A stretch of 64,000 nucleotides of DNA, from contig OZ007571.1 of NCBI GenBank assembly GCA_963931925.1, forward strand, positions 62,901,589 through 62,965,588, in the 5' to 3' direction. Positions 25,709-40,162 of the stretch are shown here, in pieces. How positions within the stretch are numbered: the first letter of the stretch is position 1; each line of letters opens with the position of its first letter. The translations under genes were made by a program, and so were the position numbers. This stretch comes from Onchidella celtica (Eukaryota; Mollusca; Gastropoda; Systellommatophora; Onchidiidae). Below the pieces are notes generated by a model. That model searched no databases. It saw nothing but the letters and a program-made list of their open reading frames with translations, and was not told where the DNA came from.

Positions 25709-28700
25709 TTTAATGATAGCTTTCCCCGTCAAGTAAAAACAATTTTCAACGTTGACTAACCAATGTGTTATACAATACATTTTCCCGTGCGCAGGGACAA
25801 CAACAGTGATTCTGCGTTTTAAACATACGCACTATAAAGGATACACTTATTAAATTTGTGGAATACGACCTATACTGGAGAGTGGGGATGGGGTCGGACT
25901 CGGGGATGCACTGAGGTTGAGGACGCCCAGTGTGTAACAGCTTGAAAAGAGAAGATAATTGAGCCCGTATTTCCCTTTCATTAGCTGCCCTTTAGTGGCA
26001 TATTCAAGCCTCGACTTCCTGTGGCATTTCCGGGGGTTGAAATGAGGGGTTGCGTGCAAAACCATCAGTTACATCACAAAAATCTATGTCTTCGACAATG
26101 ATAGGCAAATCCAAGTAAAAGGGTGTGACATATTAACATCTCGACTGCATGGGACCCAATCACGGTGAAAAATAATACAGAAGTATGGCAAACGAGATTT
26201 TGATCTGCTTACCTATTTTATTTTTGTTTAAATTTTCAAATTACAACCCATTGAATTCCATGTACATCAAAGGCAAACAGAATTTGTGGCAAAAAAGAGA
26301 AGAGAAAAAAAAGGGGGCATGCCAGTTCACCTACCTTGAAGGTACACAAAAAAGGTGTGGCCGGGTTTACACACGGGGCGTATGATGGTAGGCAGAGAGA
26401 TGGATTAGGCTGGGGTGGAACCAAGGGGGGTTGGGCAAGTGTGAGGACTGGGTTGGGCCCTGGTGACGGCAAGGATGCGACTGGTTGATTTGTGTGATTG
26501 GCAGGAAGGGGAGGGGGCAAGCACATATACTCCGGAATGCCCTCCGAAAATACAGCAAACATTGTCCAGATTAGTGATGCTAGCTCCGGCAACGGCGTGA
26601 CACACTTTGCCAAGAGTTCATACTCCCTTTATAGTCTCCAGCATTTCATTTGCTCACAGTGTGTTCTTAAATTAACAGCGAGTTAGCGTCAAACTCTTTA
26701 CACACAACAAGAACTCCAACACCACAGTAGAAGTTAAATATCCATGAAAGCTTACACCCAGGTTGCCACGGAAAAAATGTTCAGTAACATAGACTTCCCA
26801 AACTTCAGTGTTTCAATCAGTTCTGGAAATCTAATGAATACAACTACATTGATTATGTTTGCAGATATTACTTTGCACACTGTTTAAGAGGAATTAAGGC
26901 ACCGCTCAAAAGAGCTTATCGGGACCTTCTACACCACAGCGTGCTGAAAAAGATCTGTGATTTTGTCGAAGCCTGTAAAAATCTTCCATGTATCTAACCC
27001 GGCACAGATACCATGATCACAAATAGGAAAAAAAAAATTAAAATGCAAAGATCTGAATCTTCCAAACCAGAAGCCTAGTCATCACAACAGATCTGTAAAC
27101 CCACCTGTTTTCTAATATGAAAAGCACTGTGATATCATACTGACGCTGGGTGAGACACTGAACCAAAACCAATGCCTTATAATAGAATAACTGAAAAGTC
27201 ATTTTTCGTTCAGAGAGGGTTTCACAAACTTCAATGACCAAGGGCAAAATTGCGCATTTCAGACTTAGTCATTCTAAAAGAAACGTTTTCTCCTGTCTTA
27301 AGATGTTAAACAGCCTCGTAATGCTAGTATAATCTCCATAAACGCATCGAAATCCCCAAGAATTAATGAAAAACGCCTAGCCTGTTCAACTTAACATACT
27401 ACTGAAGTTTCAAAGGAACAATCCGTAAAATTCAACACTTACAATGCGGATTATGAAGAAATCACGAGAAATAAAAAACAACGATAGTAGATCTAAATCA
27501 CTAAATCTTTCCTCCCCACTTCAAACCCCCAATATGACATTTTTTGCTCACTACATTTATCACATGTTACGCCCTGAAATAACAGTGACTAGTACTATAT
27601 CCATATTTATCCACCAACCTGTAAAAACTGATTAACCAAAGCACGCAGGTGAATGAATTAGAAAGACGCCGGAGGTCTGAGGAAAGCTCATTTCTGAAAG
27701 TACTCGCCGAAACACGCGGTCATTTTTCCCTGTCGATAATCTGCTAGACGACATCAGAAAAGGACAGTAAACTTCGTCAGTAACCCGATACTGAAACACT
27801 AATCATACATAGCCTCATCTCTCTGGCTGTAATGCGTGATATTTCCTCATCACATTTCCTCCCTCGAGGTATTTAATCTGCGTTTTGGCACCGCCGTTGT
27901 CATAGTAACAGGGTAACCTTCATAAAACCAACATAAATATTCAATCAACGGTTGGCCAAATGAAACGCTTAAAGCAAAGTTAATGAACTAGCCAGGAGTT
28001 TAATCAGAAATCTAATGTCATTCTGTTTGAAGCTGAGTCCCTCTAAAAGGCCGTGCATGACGCCAAATTTATCAACCCCTGAAATCCACGTAAAATTAAA
28101 TGGTTTAAAAAAAAACACAAAAAAACACACTAACCAAAATGTTGTAGTGTTTTCATCTTGGGACGTTCATTATCCAGAAGCATTCACAGAACTTCAGTTC
28201 CATATTTTATGATTCTAATGATTAAAGTTGTCTTGTCACCATTAATCTTTATTTAACACCTAAGCTATCATTGTTCAATGTTTGGTTGCTGATCGATCCT
28301 CGTTTTGAACAAACGTAAGACTAAACACACTGGTATGTGGCTTTCAGTAATTAATTTTTGAAACATTCCAAAGTAACTTTTTCTTTTTCATCTTCGTCTC
28401 TAATTTTCCCAAGTGAGCTCACTGATTCTCCCTTTATCATTTTCTTCCCTTATGTTTTGCCCATTGTGAGTTTAACACGAACCTTGAAATCTCTCACCAT
28501 GGTAAAATGTAAAATAAGACGCAAATTTAGCTCCTGCTCATACCAAGAAATGCAACATGTTGCCCTTAGGCTTGACTGCCTTCAAATCTCATTTACCTCG
28601 CAAATTATTTACTCCTATAATCATACGTCTTCTGTTGCTTATCCTAACGGCAACTAACTGTCTATTTGTCCAAAGGATATTCATTTCCTGGAATCCTTTG

Positions 28701-30620
28701 AAACTTCTGACAAGAACAATCACATGAACACACAAACTGTTAAACATCTACACTTCGTTTCTGGTTGTTTTCCGCGGGTGTCCTTTCCACAGGTTTCCAC
28801 TAAATCCCACAGTACATGACAGCCAGTGGCAACACCGATGTCGAGCAAGCTGACTCCAAAGAGATATACTGTAGCAGCCGACAAAGCCATTACTTTAGTG
28901 TGTAAATAAACCTTCTACAAAACGCCGTACAGCGTAACTGTTCAATGAAAATCGGAAAACGATAATGATGTGACAATGTCAACTTCACGTACTCACAATC
29001 AGATCATCGATTTTTCTCTTGCTTTTAAAGGAAGAGGATTAAAAAAAAAAACGCCCTTATTGATTGACACTCGTAACCATACGACCTGCCCAGACAAATT
29101 TATTTGGTAAGCTGTTAATGTCCTGTATTGTTTAAAACATTAAAGACTGGAGGGCATTGACAAAGTTATCGTGTTACAGATGCAAGTGGTTTAGTGTGCA
29201 AAAAAACAGTGACAGTTAAAAGCACACCTAGCACCTTTCGGAAAATACAGAATAGCTTTCAGTGACAGATGACCGTTATACCGGTACATATTTACTACTT
29301 GAGAATGCTCACAAGAAATGTGCTTGCTTATCCCCCGGTACACACAGACATAACGGCGCTTATATACAATGCCACGGCATTTACGGCGAGTTCATATTCA
29401 GACAAGGCGCCTCATTCAAAACAAAAGGTCAACTCCCATTCATCCAGTAAAGTGTAGTGTAAGAATAATTTTTTTTTTTTAATAATGTTCTCGTCATTTT
29501 TCAGAAAATGTCTGTTTACTGGAATGACAAGTTCAAGAAGGACCCTGAATCAATATATTCCACCGAACTCATTATGATGTAGAAAGGACACTGACAGAAG
29601 AATTACTTACGACCAATATTCTTTCAGCTCATAGGTTCAGTAAAAGAAATTATAATAATCTAGTTTTCTGTCGTGTGTCCTTGAGCATAATGATTTTCTT
29701 AACATTTGCAAGGGCAGGTTGTTGAATGAACTCGACAGCACCAAGACTGATACACAAACAGGCACCATGTACTACAACGAAAGACTGCACAAAACGCGTT
29801 GCCAATTTGTGCCTAAGGTTAAGATCTAGTAGAGAAAATGAAAATAATTTGCACATTAAAAAAAACAAAAGGAAGAAATGCCAGTTGAAGATATGGAGAA
29901 GTAACCTTTGTTGTTGTTGCTGTTGTTTCCTGTTCTTTCTCTTTTTCCAAGTTCCTCAACAACGGATAATCGCAATATCAAATTCTGTCTGATCCATGTA
30001 AATATGAAAATGCACCTAGTTTTAAACAGTTAAAATTAAGGAGCTACGGCTTGATCTATGTTGAATATATAAGAGCATAACCACCACATTTTTACGTAAT
30101 ATACAAACTAGGCCAAGAGTTCATGCTACAATATAGCTTGGTGGCTATCCCTGATAAACTGATTCACACAAATACTGAAGATTTAACACCCATACGATTC
30201 GTATTGGTTTCCACTTTAAACATGAAGCACTGCATTATCTTGTAAAATGTAACTTCACAAACATATATCTCTGAACATGTATGGTTGTACTGGTGTTTGG
30301 TTATACCAGTACTTCCAAAGCTCTGGGTTTACAAATCCCATGACGATAATTCCTCAAAATGCCAAGGCCACGTGTTCTGTAAGGGCCCAATAAGTCCAGG
30401 CATTGCTATTAAAGTATTTAACAAGATCGCGCGACTGGCATAGCAATAAAATACTGTTCACAGAAGGACGGTTGTTGTTGTTTTTTTTACTTTTTTTCCC
30501 GCCCCCAGCCCGACCTTTGTAGAAACACCGATTTATTGTCTTCACATCTTGAAAACAAAAGGCAATAATTCCTCATGGAAAAGACTCCAGCACCTGAAAG
30601 TACTGCGTTTTCTTGTCCAG
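25705..30620. other. Non-coding DNA with no recognisable feature
   Basis: About 4.9 kb of AT-leaning sequence with only short open frames (up to 125 codons at 26613-26236, minus strand, Pro-rich, no known domain) and a few A or T runs. Nothing could be supported as a gene. Confidence 0.45.
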
Positions 30621-30647
30621 GGCGAGAGCCGATTCTAAAGTTGTACG
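30621..30647 (+). other. Candidate 27-nt microexon
   Basis: A pyrimidine-rich tract with a strong acceptor (GCGTTTTCTTGTCCAG ending at 30620) and a strong donor (ACG|GTGAGTG at 30648) bracket 27 nt. The middle frame is open. Both splice signals are good, but with no neighbouring exon this may be chance. Confidence 0.15.
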
Positions 30648-33600
30648 GTGAGTGTGTTTTTAGATCACTCCGCGACTCTTGTTGTTACCGATGATAACGA
30701 TGCTGGCACTAATAGACTGGTGTGTAGATCATGTTGTCTGTGCCTGCGGTTACTTTGAAATTTCAACAGGTTCTTTCAAGAGATCAATGAAAACTTCATC
30801 AAACTCTCATCTTGCCCTTAGCACTGGAGATGTTTCGTTTTTGATCTTTTATTTGTTTGATAATTTTCTAATTCTCCGGTCCTTTTCAGTTGCTAAATGA
30901 TTTATTTGTAATTTATCTTTTGTTAGTGTTGGAAGGAAATGAAAACTGAACGCTTGCCCACGAAAACAGGTGGGGGGGGGGCGCTTCTGTGAAGCTTAAG
31001 AACCGTTGGTCAGGCATGACCCGAAGCAGCCACGTTCATTTGTCAAACAGTGCCACAGCGCGTTAATGACGAGATGGACTGGAACTTGTGAGGCACAGGG
31101 CATTCACTACTATACAAGCACTCAATCTCCCAGTTTTCGAGGATTCTCTAGTGTAGAATGAGCTCTTGTCTACAGACTTGACAGAGTTCTATTTGCTTGA
31201 GAAATGGAACGGAGTATTTTTTAATTTGTTGCTAATTCTTAAGACATAGCCCGAGTGTAGTGACATAGTGTGGAAACGCACGTCTTGTATGAATCTTGTG
31301 TAGAATAGTTCATTAAATGTGCTACACAAGGCGAACTGACTGACAGCAAAATACCATATCTCGCGCTAATGATAGAAAGTTTCTGCTACATTAAATTTCA
31401 ATTTACGTTTCTGATACTGGAAAAAAGTTCTTCTCTAAACGTTTCTGATACAGATCAAGAAGTTGCGTTTGTGGGTATAATTTTCATTTCAACTCAGATA
31501 AATGTTAAGCGAACTATGAATATAATCCTATTAGAATTTTACCAACTTATGGACTCTTGCGACATGAACTTCACCCCACAAAATAAGAGTCAGAAATAAC
31601 GATATAAAAAAGCATGTATATTAGCAATAACATTCTATTAATCATAATTATTAAAATAACTACGATAAACAATGAAGACATCGTAAAGAGTAATGATAAC
31701 AATAAACTAAGAAAAATCAGTAACGGCTGTGCGCTCAAAAACTCTACCTGTACGAAACTGGCCAAATTGTTTCAAGAATTATAAATACTTGTACTCCCAG
31801 CTTACGCGACTGTCGAAATGTTCTACAATCGATGACGGTCTCTTTCCTGAGCGCATCGCTTCATTAATTCAAGCCTGGGTGTAAGCACAACCGATGCTAT
31901 CGCAAAATATTGGATAACTAGCGCGTTGACAGCCACATACAGAGACAGATTCTTTGCCCTTTATATCTATTTTATTAAACAGATGACGGCGATGCCCTCT
32001 CCCCTCCTCCTTGTCAGGTATGACACTTGGGCAAAATGCACAGTCGTAATGTGTTTTCAGAATCAAAGAGGGAACTAGCTGAATTGTTATTGATTTAGCA
32101 TGAAGGGCAGAAGCCTCAGGTCTAATAGAGGATATGCAATATTAGTTCTTTCTCTAACAACAGGGAAGCGTAGCAGAGAAAAGCCAAGCTGTTTCCCGTC
32201 GATTCACAGTTTAATGCTGAGTTAACAAGAGAATCCACAACGGGGTGGACAAATCATTTGTCACTCAGCGTGTTAACAACGGTATATAATATTACTTCAT
32301 TTAAATGCCAGTCGCCCAGGAAAAGCCATGCACGGCGGCAGGCAATCGAGAAGTATGAATAAAAACACACAAATTTCATGCTGAGAGATTTTCTTCTTTT
32401 AAATGAAACTTAAACGCAGTAAATGCACCGATATAGTTTTCAAAAACAAACAAACAAACGAGATATCACATGCACACGTTCCAGTCGTGAATTTTATCAA
32501 ATCGCTTCTCGGACGTTGCGCCCAGTCGTAACTGCCTGCACTTACTTCACCATGCAGATTCTTTTGCCCCTGAAAACTGCAGAATAACATCTAATAAATA
32601 TCGGCCTCACTTGGTGAAAGCGGAAACTCTTATTATCTGAAAATGTTACGACCATAAATAGACTCCGATAAACGCTCTTGTTATCACAATTGTGAATATA
32701 AACTTGTTCCTCTTTGAAACTCTAGCCATTAAAATAACACACACAAGCTAACCTTCCCGACAGGGTTAACACGGAAGCAATTTTCGAAAAGGATGCAAAT
32801 GATATTACTTGGCCGTATCTAACATCTGAAGTAGCCGCACACGGCCGGGCTGGTGTGAGTACATAAGGCGGAACTGAACCACACTCAACTCACACAAACG
32901 ATGGACGTACAAGTCAGAACGAAGCGCGTTAAGTAGGTTGACAAACAAATATCTCACATACACTTCGAGCCTTAGGGATGAGCAACTTGAGTTGCTCAAG
33001 ATAAAACAAGCGGCGTGTAAAAATGCCTGATGTGTAGTAAAGCTAGGAAGGACCCCCTTCAGGTTAGGAAGGACTCCCAAAGTATCTAGCTTTAAGAGAA
33101 TGCAGTGACGAAATTCACGAGAAGATTCACAATGTGGTATAACTCACTACTGGCCTAATCAAGAAACCGCACAAACGTGAAGGTCCTAACTTTGTAGGAG
33201 AAGGGGAGGTGGAGGGTGTAATGCTGTTTCACTCGAAATATACTCTTATCTTAAATAATTTTTTGTTATACATATAAATATCTGAAATCAAATTCCTTCA
33301 AGAAGTTCACAGAATATTTGGCCAAAAATAAAAGAGTTGTCATCCTGCAGTTGTATGAATACACAATACACAATATAAGGCCAGTGATAAAATAAACTGA
33401 AAGTGCTGATACAAATTAAATGACAACATGAGAATGTCAGGGGCTGTTGTAATAAAGTCATTAAATCTACAGAAATCTAGCTTTGCAACTGTTATTTCAC
33501 TGCATGCAAATGACAAAGAATCAGAATTGTATTGAGACAATTGCAGATACCACAAAAATATCTACAACTCAAACAAGTTCATCATCCTTCATTCTGTTAT

Positions 33601-35390
33601 GATTCTCATCTGGTGAACTAGGATTCTAAATACATGTAATATCACTTTCGAACTACAGGGACAATGGTGAGCTTCATGCTAGAAACGGAGGAGGTGAAGA
33701 ATGAAAGATAGCGGACATGAGAGCGAGACAGAAGGACAGCCAAGGAAAGTCAAGGAGCAGGAAAGATTGAGTGAAGTGTTCGAATGTTTCACTGCATTTT
33801 CCTTTTTATTACCAAAGCAAATGGCCAAACTCATTGCTAATTTCTGATATACATGCCACCAGCGGTAATTTGCGTAGCTTAAGCTGCCAGATTTCTACGG
33901 AAACAATGTAACAGTTAATGCAACTTTTTTTTTATAAACACACTCTTTCTGTGTGCAATAATTGCTCGCCCTATTGTTGTTATTTGTCATCCTTCTGTTA
34001 TCCTCAGTTTCCTCCCATTATCGCATTAGGAACCCCGAATTAACCCCGCTAGAATGCCTTTGCTAAGGTGTTGTTACGATTTTTGTGTGCTCATTGCGTG
34101 CCTCTGATCTAAGAACGTTCAAAGAAGTCCAGCAACAGGATTAATGGTCTGAGTCATTTCTGTAAATATGCAGGGTGATGTTATATCTTTACAACCATCA
34201 CTTTCAAACGGTTCTTTCATATGCTATGTATGACTCACAAACTGATGGGAGGTCGGAAAGACTCTCCTTGCCAAAGTGGTAAAATCATCAAAAACGTAAC
34301 ATTGATGGAATGAACCCAATTTAACAACAACAGCAACAACAAAAACTCCCTATGACTGACTGATGATGTACGGGATGACTAACAGTGATTAACTGATGGA
34401 GAAATAAACTGACTGATAAACCTACGAAAAAGTACTCTAAATAGCTTTTAACTTTCATTAAGTAACAGGTCACAAAGGACCCGAACACTGCTTCTTTCTT
34501 CTCTTCCCCCTCCCATCCACAGGCTATTCTGCTACATCACAACGAGTTCTATAATTAGGCTAAAAAAAAAGTTGTTTTGGTTATTACCTGTCACTGTAAC
34601 TAAACAACGATTCAGGCATTGAAATCATTCACGAATTTTTGTGTGTGTGTGTGTGTTTTGTTTTTTTCCTTACTTAAAGTTGTAACTTATCCTTATCGAT
34701 ACACATGTAACTGTTGCTGTAACTGAAGAGTAACTGACGCATAGAAATCATAATTAAACAAGAACTTAACGGAAATTGCTGGTACATCAGAATAATCAAA
34801 TGGCCACTAAAAATTTGATATCTATGAAGAGACCTGGCGTGATTAACGCCGTACCGAGCTCTGAGGTGTGCAAATGAACAAATAATTTGAGTATTCTAAT
34901 GTTTGTTATACTGCCAGGAGGAATCGACGGCTTCGTTCTCGTTCGCATTTTGTAATTATTACCGTTATGTTCTCCGCGACTGGTCTGGCATTATTCTGTG
35001 GCGTTTCTCTGATACTTTCCTAGGCCTCATAATTCCATGACACGATAGTTATTATAGTATACAACCAAATAATCAACATCATCAGGACAGTGGGGAAGAG
35101 CAGATAATAATGCCACAGAAATATTTTGTTCTCGCCCTTGATGCTCTAACCCGAGACCTAATTCAAATCCTATTATACCTAAGGGTTTCACCCTCTACTT
35201 TGGGGATTGGGGCAGGGGTGTGTCTGTGTGTGTGCGTATACGAGGCGAGGGGGAAATTAAGAAGGGGGAATGCATGCGGTGTGTATCTATCTGCGCTACT
35301 GTGGGCTTAAACATAAGAGGTTCTACTCTGCTTTTGTTTTTCCTTCTATTTTTCGGCTTGTGGCTGTGGAGGAGCGAAAGATTTATGTTA
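30648..35390. other. Non-coding DNA with no recognisable feature
   Basis: Contains a G9 tract near 30971, a short palindrome GAGCAACT/AGTTGCTC at about 32979-32996 and a (GT)n run near 34640-34654. No gene or element could be supported. Confidence 0.45.
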
Positions 35391-35670
35391 GTGGTGGTGG
35401 TGGGGGGGGGGGGGATGATACACGCAGCAACTAAAAAGGACATGTAGTAGCGCATATGGGGGGGGGGGGGAGAAGAAGAGAGAGAGAGAGAGAGGGGCAG
35501 AGGGGGAAATGACTTCGAGGAAACCCATGAAAACAAATTAAAGCCAGACAGAAAGGAACGTTTGCCATGCTATTTCTCTTCGGTGAAGAAAAAATGCTAC
35601 CGTCATACTATCCATTTTTCTTTTTTCATAATAAAATCGGGGGGGGGGGGGGAGGAGGGGGGGGGGGAGA
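35391..35670 (+). repeat. Cluster of G-tracts and GA repeats
   Basis: Three separate runs of 10 or more G lie within 280 bp (about 35402-35414, 35458-35470 and 35639-35668), with (GA)n after the second. Open frames across this block are composition artefacts. Confidence 0.9.
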
Positions 35671-38067
35671 GAGGAAATACTTTTCACTCTTTCCTGTTCA
35701 GTGGAAGTGGGAAAGGCAGACCCTCAATAAAATCTGACCTAGCAAGTCCTCTTAAGGGTTAATTCTCACAAATGTGAAAGATTTAACAAATATTACTCGG
35801 ACGTCAGTAAATCACTCGCCCATGCTGATCACTAATAACATTTTTCCACAGCCGGTGGTGAGTCGAGTTTAGTTGTGATGGTCACAGGTGGCGAGTCGAC
35901 AATCAAAATTGGGCTCTAATCAGATGAGGTGGCCAAAATTAAAACGCTCGGCGGCAGCCTTATCGAACATCGCTGTTGTAGGGGGGACATATCGATTCCA
36001 ACAAAACAGTCAGCACTGTGTAAGTCAGTGTATGAATTGAGATGTTTCCCCATTGTGTTGCCATGAGTGTGTCAAAATATGGAGAAAGAAAGAAAGAAAG
36101 AATTGTATTTCGAAATGCCCCACGTCAGAAACAAACAATAAAATGACTACATCACACATTAGTCCAGCAAATGCCAGCCACTGTACCTGACGTCCTTTTT
36201 CCAAATGACAAGAAATTTGTTATTTAGAGCGCCAAATCTCGCTCCAATTAATTTTTATTAAGCTAATGTTTCCGTCACTTCCCTAGAATATAATGCATGC
36301 AGATAAAATGACTGAGAACATCGAAACCAAGATTAAAGCATCTGGTCCAAGGGTTAGCCATACTATAATGATATTAGTGCCCCTGGATAAAGGGATGACC
36401 TAACTACACGTTAGTTGGAAACTGCATTAACCTTATCAGGATGTGCAGCAACTACCAACCTTACTCAGTGGTGGTATAGAGGTCTAATTCCCACTGGCTC
36501 AAATAAACTAATTATTTTGCGTCTTTCCTCTTGAGACTACTACTTTGATCAAAGAACAAACAATGATAATAATAATCAAAAATAATTTTAAAAAATTTTT
36601 AAATCTAACTCAGTGTAAAAGATTTAAATTGGATTAAAACATGTTATATTCATGGGCAATTTTTTTTCTTTTTTTAACAGACATGAAAATACTCCGTTCC
36701 AGTTCATTGCGCCAAGCAATCCCCTGCTGGTATTGGCTATATAATATTTGATTAATAAGTATTTTCCAAACCGAGTATCGCCCATCGAGTTCATTTCCGG
36801 GCCATGCAGCATCAGCTTTGTCGAATAAATTGGCTCGTGATGTGGCAAAAGTAATAGGCTCAGCCAATTTTAAACGAAAAACAGAACACATACATATTCT
36901 TTCTCTCTCTCTTTACCCCCCCCCCCCCCCACCACCACAATGTCCCCTCGGAGGAGATTGTAATCAGCCCATGTCCAAACGATATTGTACGAATGCGCCA
37001 CATTCTCTAACAGCTTGCACTGCTAATAAAACACGAATTCTCTTTTTAGCGAACAGCAGCGTGAACCACGATAGTGGAATAATGAACAATTTTCCACCTT
37101 GCCTGGAGAACTCTCAGCCACACAATGCAATATTCAACAGGACGCACCAACGTGAGCAACAGCACGGTCTATAATAAAGAAGACTAAAGGCAACCAGGTG
37201 CGAGAAGAATCCGTTCCTAGTTCAGTTTTTTATTGTCATTATTTTGGACAATTGGCCAAATTGGCCTTTTTTTTTTTTTTTTGGTTTTCCCAGTGAAATT
37301 TCTGAAACATTTTCCACTAGGAAAAAGTCAAAACCCAAAACGTAATTTTGAGAAAAATGAAAGTTTTTGGGCCGTGGTTACTTGGAGTAAAATATAATAT
37401 ATATCTGTGTGTGTGTGTATGTGAAAAAACATTTAGGCGCCTTCAAATTTCAACTCTTTGAAGCACAGGCGAGAGGGTGGTACATGTATTCAAAAGCGAC
37501 TATCTGAAAGGCCACTACTGGTTGATCAGCCAAAATTTTATCAGCATTTTTTATTCTGAACTCGACATTAACAGGTAACATGAATGTGCACTGTACCGTG
37601 GCTGGTCACATTTGACAAACTTTGGTCAAATAGACTGTCATTTCAAACTAGTCTTTTTCCATAGCTGCGGTTAGCACTTTTAAAAATACTTTTAAAGACA
37701 TACTAAAATAAGCTGTTCTATTTCAAACTGTTCTATTGCACGGTATTTATTAACATCTGCCTCGTTTCTTTTAACCAACTGTCAGCACGTGTGTCAACAG
37801 AGCTGACCCTGTTGAAATTCCCGATAAGATGTCTATATCTATACAAATAAAAACTAGCTGTAAAATTACGCCGAGATCTCCGATACAAGGAGAAAACCTA
37901 GAAACAAGCTAATAATGTTCTGTACAAGTGAGAGAATCAATAATTGCGGGTTCCTTATCGTTACGGTAGCTGTGATCAAAATAACAAACAATAATATCAA
38001 GAAAAAACATACATGCACACCTACGATCCACCATCGAGCCACAAGTGCACAGACAGGTCATGTTGGA
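35671..38067. other. Non-coding DNA; complex segment at 35850-36010
   Basis: Contains a CT/C15 tract at 36903-36930, a T16-18 run near 37269 and (GT)n near 37407. The segment 35850-36010 is free of simple repeats and contains homeodomain-like TAAT/ATTA cores and AATCAGATGAGGTGG. It could be a regulatory element, but this cannot be shown from one sequence. Confidence 0.4.
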
Positions 38068-38227
38068 GAACGAAATTTAAGATGAAATACTTTGGATTTT
38101 AAGAAATAAATTATCACTCTGGTTTTGAATGTGTAGTATACAAATGCTGTCCGCCTACTGAAATTAAATTTGAAATGCTTTAGCTTTTAAGAAATGAATT
38201 ACCAATCTGGATTTTCAAATGTGCAGT
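38068..38227 (+). repeat. Diverged two-copy tandem duplication, ~91-bp period
   Basis: AAATTTAAGATGAAATACTT followed by TTTTAAGAAATAAATTATC at 38068-38136 is matched by a similar string (GAAATGCTTT, then TTTTAAGAAATGAATTACC) at 38159-38227. About 75-80% of bases agree by eye. Confidence 0.75.
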
Positions 38228-40081
38228 GCCTCCTTGCCTGTGTATTGTTGTCTATACAAAACACGTGCAAAGGTTCGATCAAATACGCCCCAGCCTTATT
38301 TCGTGTCCTTCGTCATAATCAACTTTGCCATCCTAAGCTCGCGTGATGTACAATACAGCTGCATACTCACGAACAGCAGGTGGGTTATAAAACACCTGAG
38401 ATCCTTTCTGAAACAGCCCTCCCACCCCCCACCACCCCTTTTTTTCAAAACGAAGACACGGCAAATGTTAGCTCAGAGAATTTAGAGGGAGGAAAGTCAG
38501 TGTTTAATTTGGGCATGTGCAGAATACACAATAGAATAATAAAATTTCTATTCACGCCTTAAAGATAAACTGCATGTAAATAACAATCTCATCTTTCTAC
38601 AAAATCACATCTTCTTAATAAACAGGTTCATCTTCCAATTGTAGGCACACACACACAAAAAAAAAAGGCTATAACAAAATTCACCCGCATCGTAATTTAT
38701 AATGAAGAAAATGTGGCCAAAAAAAAAATTGCCTTTCACTTCCGAACTAAAGCTATCACATTTGCAAGCCGGCACATTATCAAAACTAAATCAAACAGAG
38801 CAGATCTTCCCCCTCCCGCCCTTGCCAGTACAACTATGCGTGTCTAGTTTGTATGTACATGTATGATAAGAAATACCCTGGCAAACTGATGCTCACACAC
38901 ACACACGATGGGTAATTCTGATAAAAGGTTTTTCCCCCAAAACTGGACAGACCTAAAAGTTAATTAACACGACAGGACCAACTTTTTGTATCTGTGTCAT
39001 TCTGGTTTTGCTCGATTTCGTTTGTGGCGCGCTTAAGCAACAAGTTTTATGGGTAATTTTCCTTGCTGTCACATTTGCGATCACATTTCTGACTAGAATA
39101 CTTTACTCAGCTTGACTCAGGTTGTTGTTCTAGTGGTAAAGTTATGGCGTGACGTTTTCACAATATTTGCATGATCACAATAGTATATTAGTTATTATTC
39201 CCAGTTCCGCGCTACTGAATGTAGCATTCACGATGGAATAGAAGTGACGTGGCGAAGTTTGCGAAGTGAGGCAAAATAGGAAAATACACACACACACACA
39301 CACACACTGTATGACGTCATGATTTGCTTCACACCACAAGAATGTCATTTCCCTTCTCGCGACAAAACCACTAGCCACACACAAAACAAGATAACAATAA
39401 TTTGTTGTTCTTTACTTAACTAAATGCATTACATATGACTCAGGCAACATTCACAGACTGTCCTGGATTCTTAATTCTAAAACCATGTTCCTCTTATTCG
39501 CACGAACAATTTATAATATCTAATATATAAAATATCCATCCTTCAAAGACGGCGTTCACAAATTCACTGTTTCAAATGACTGAATATTCTGTATTATTAT
39601 TCGAGGCGCTTTTCTTGTACTTAACTCCCTGCACACACCGGTGGCGGTTATAAACCTCACTCAGTACACAATGCACGGCAAGGCAAGTTCAATACTATTG
39701 TGGCGGCTTCACATCTTCTTCCTTATTTTCTAGACCCAAGATTCCGCAAGTACCTCCTGACTGATGAAGATGGCCCGCTTCTTCTCAAGAAATAATAATA
39801 ATAATAATGAAAAAAAAAAAGAACTTAGAAATCCGCTCTGTTCGCGAGGCGTGTCGAATGCCTCAGCTTTGATCAATTCTCGGTGTTTCCCACGTGAGGA
39901 AGACCAGCACAGCTGTCTCTCATCGCTCTGTGTTAGACTTAGTAACGAGTTTTCTATTTGGTACAGGGAGGATGGCATAAAATCAAATCTCATCTTTTAA
40001 CCATCAGAGGGGTGCCAACCACAAAACCATCACACCCTCACACACACACACAAAGAAAGAGTGAGAATGAGTGAATGTCAG

Positions 40082-40084
<3 letters not shown>
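38228..40084. other. Non-coding DNA with simple repeats
   Basis: (CA)n at 39284-39306, A runs near 38656 and 38718, and (AAT)n at 39791-39808. No supported gene. Confidence 0.5.

Positions 40085-40158
<74 letters not shown>
40085..40158 (+). repeat. (GA)n microsatellite
   Basis: About 74 bp of uninterrupted GA, preceded by a short (CA)n at 40038-40050. Confidence 0.97.
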
Positions 40159-40162
<4 letters not shown>

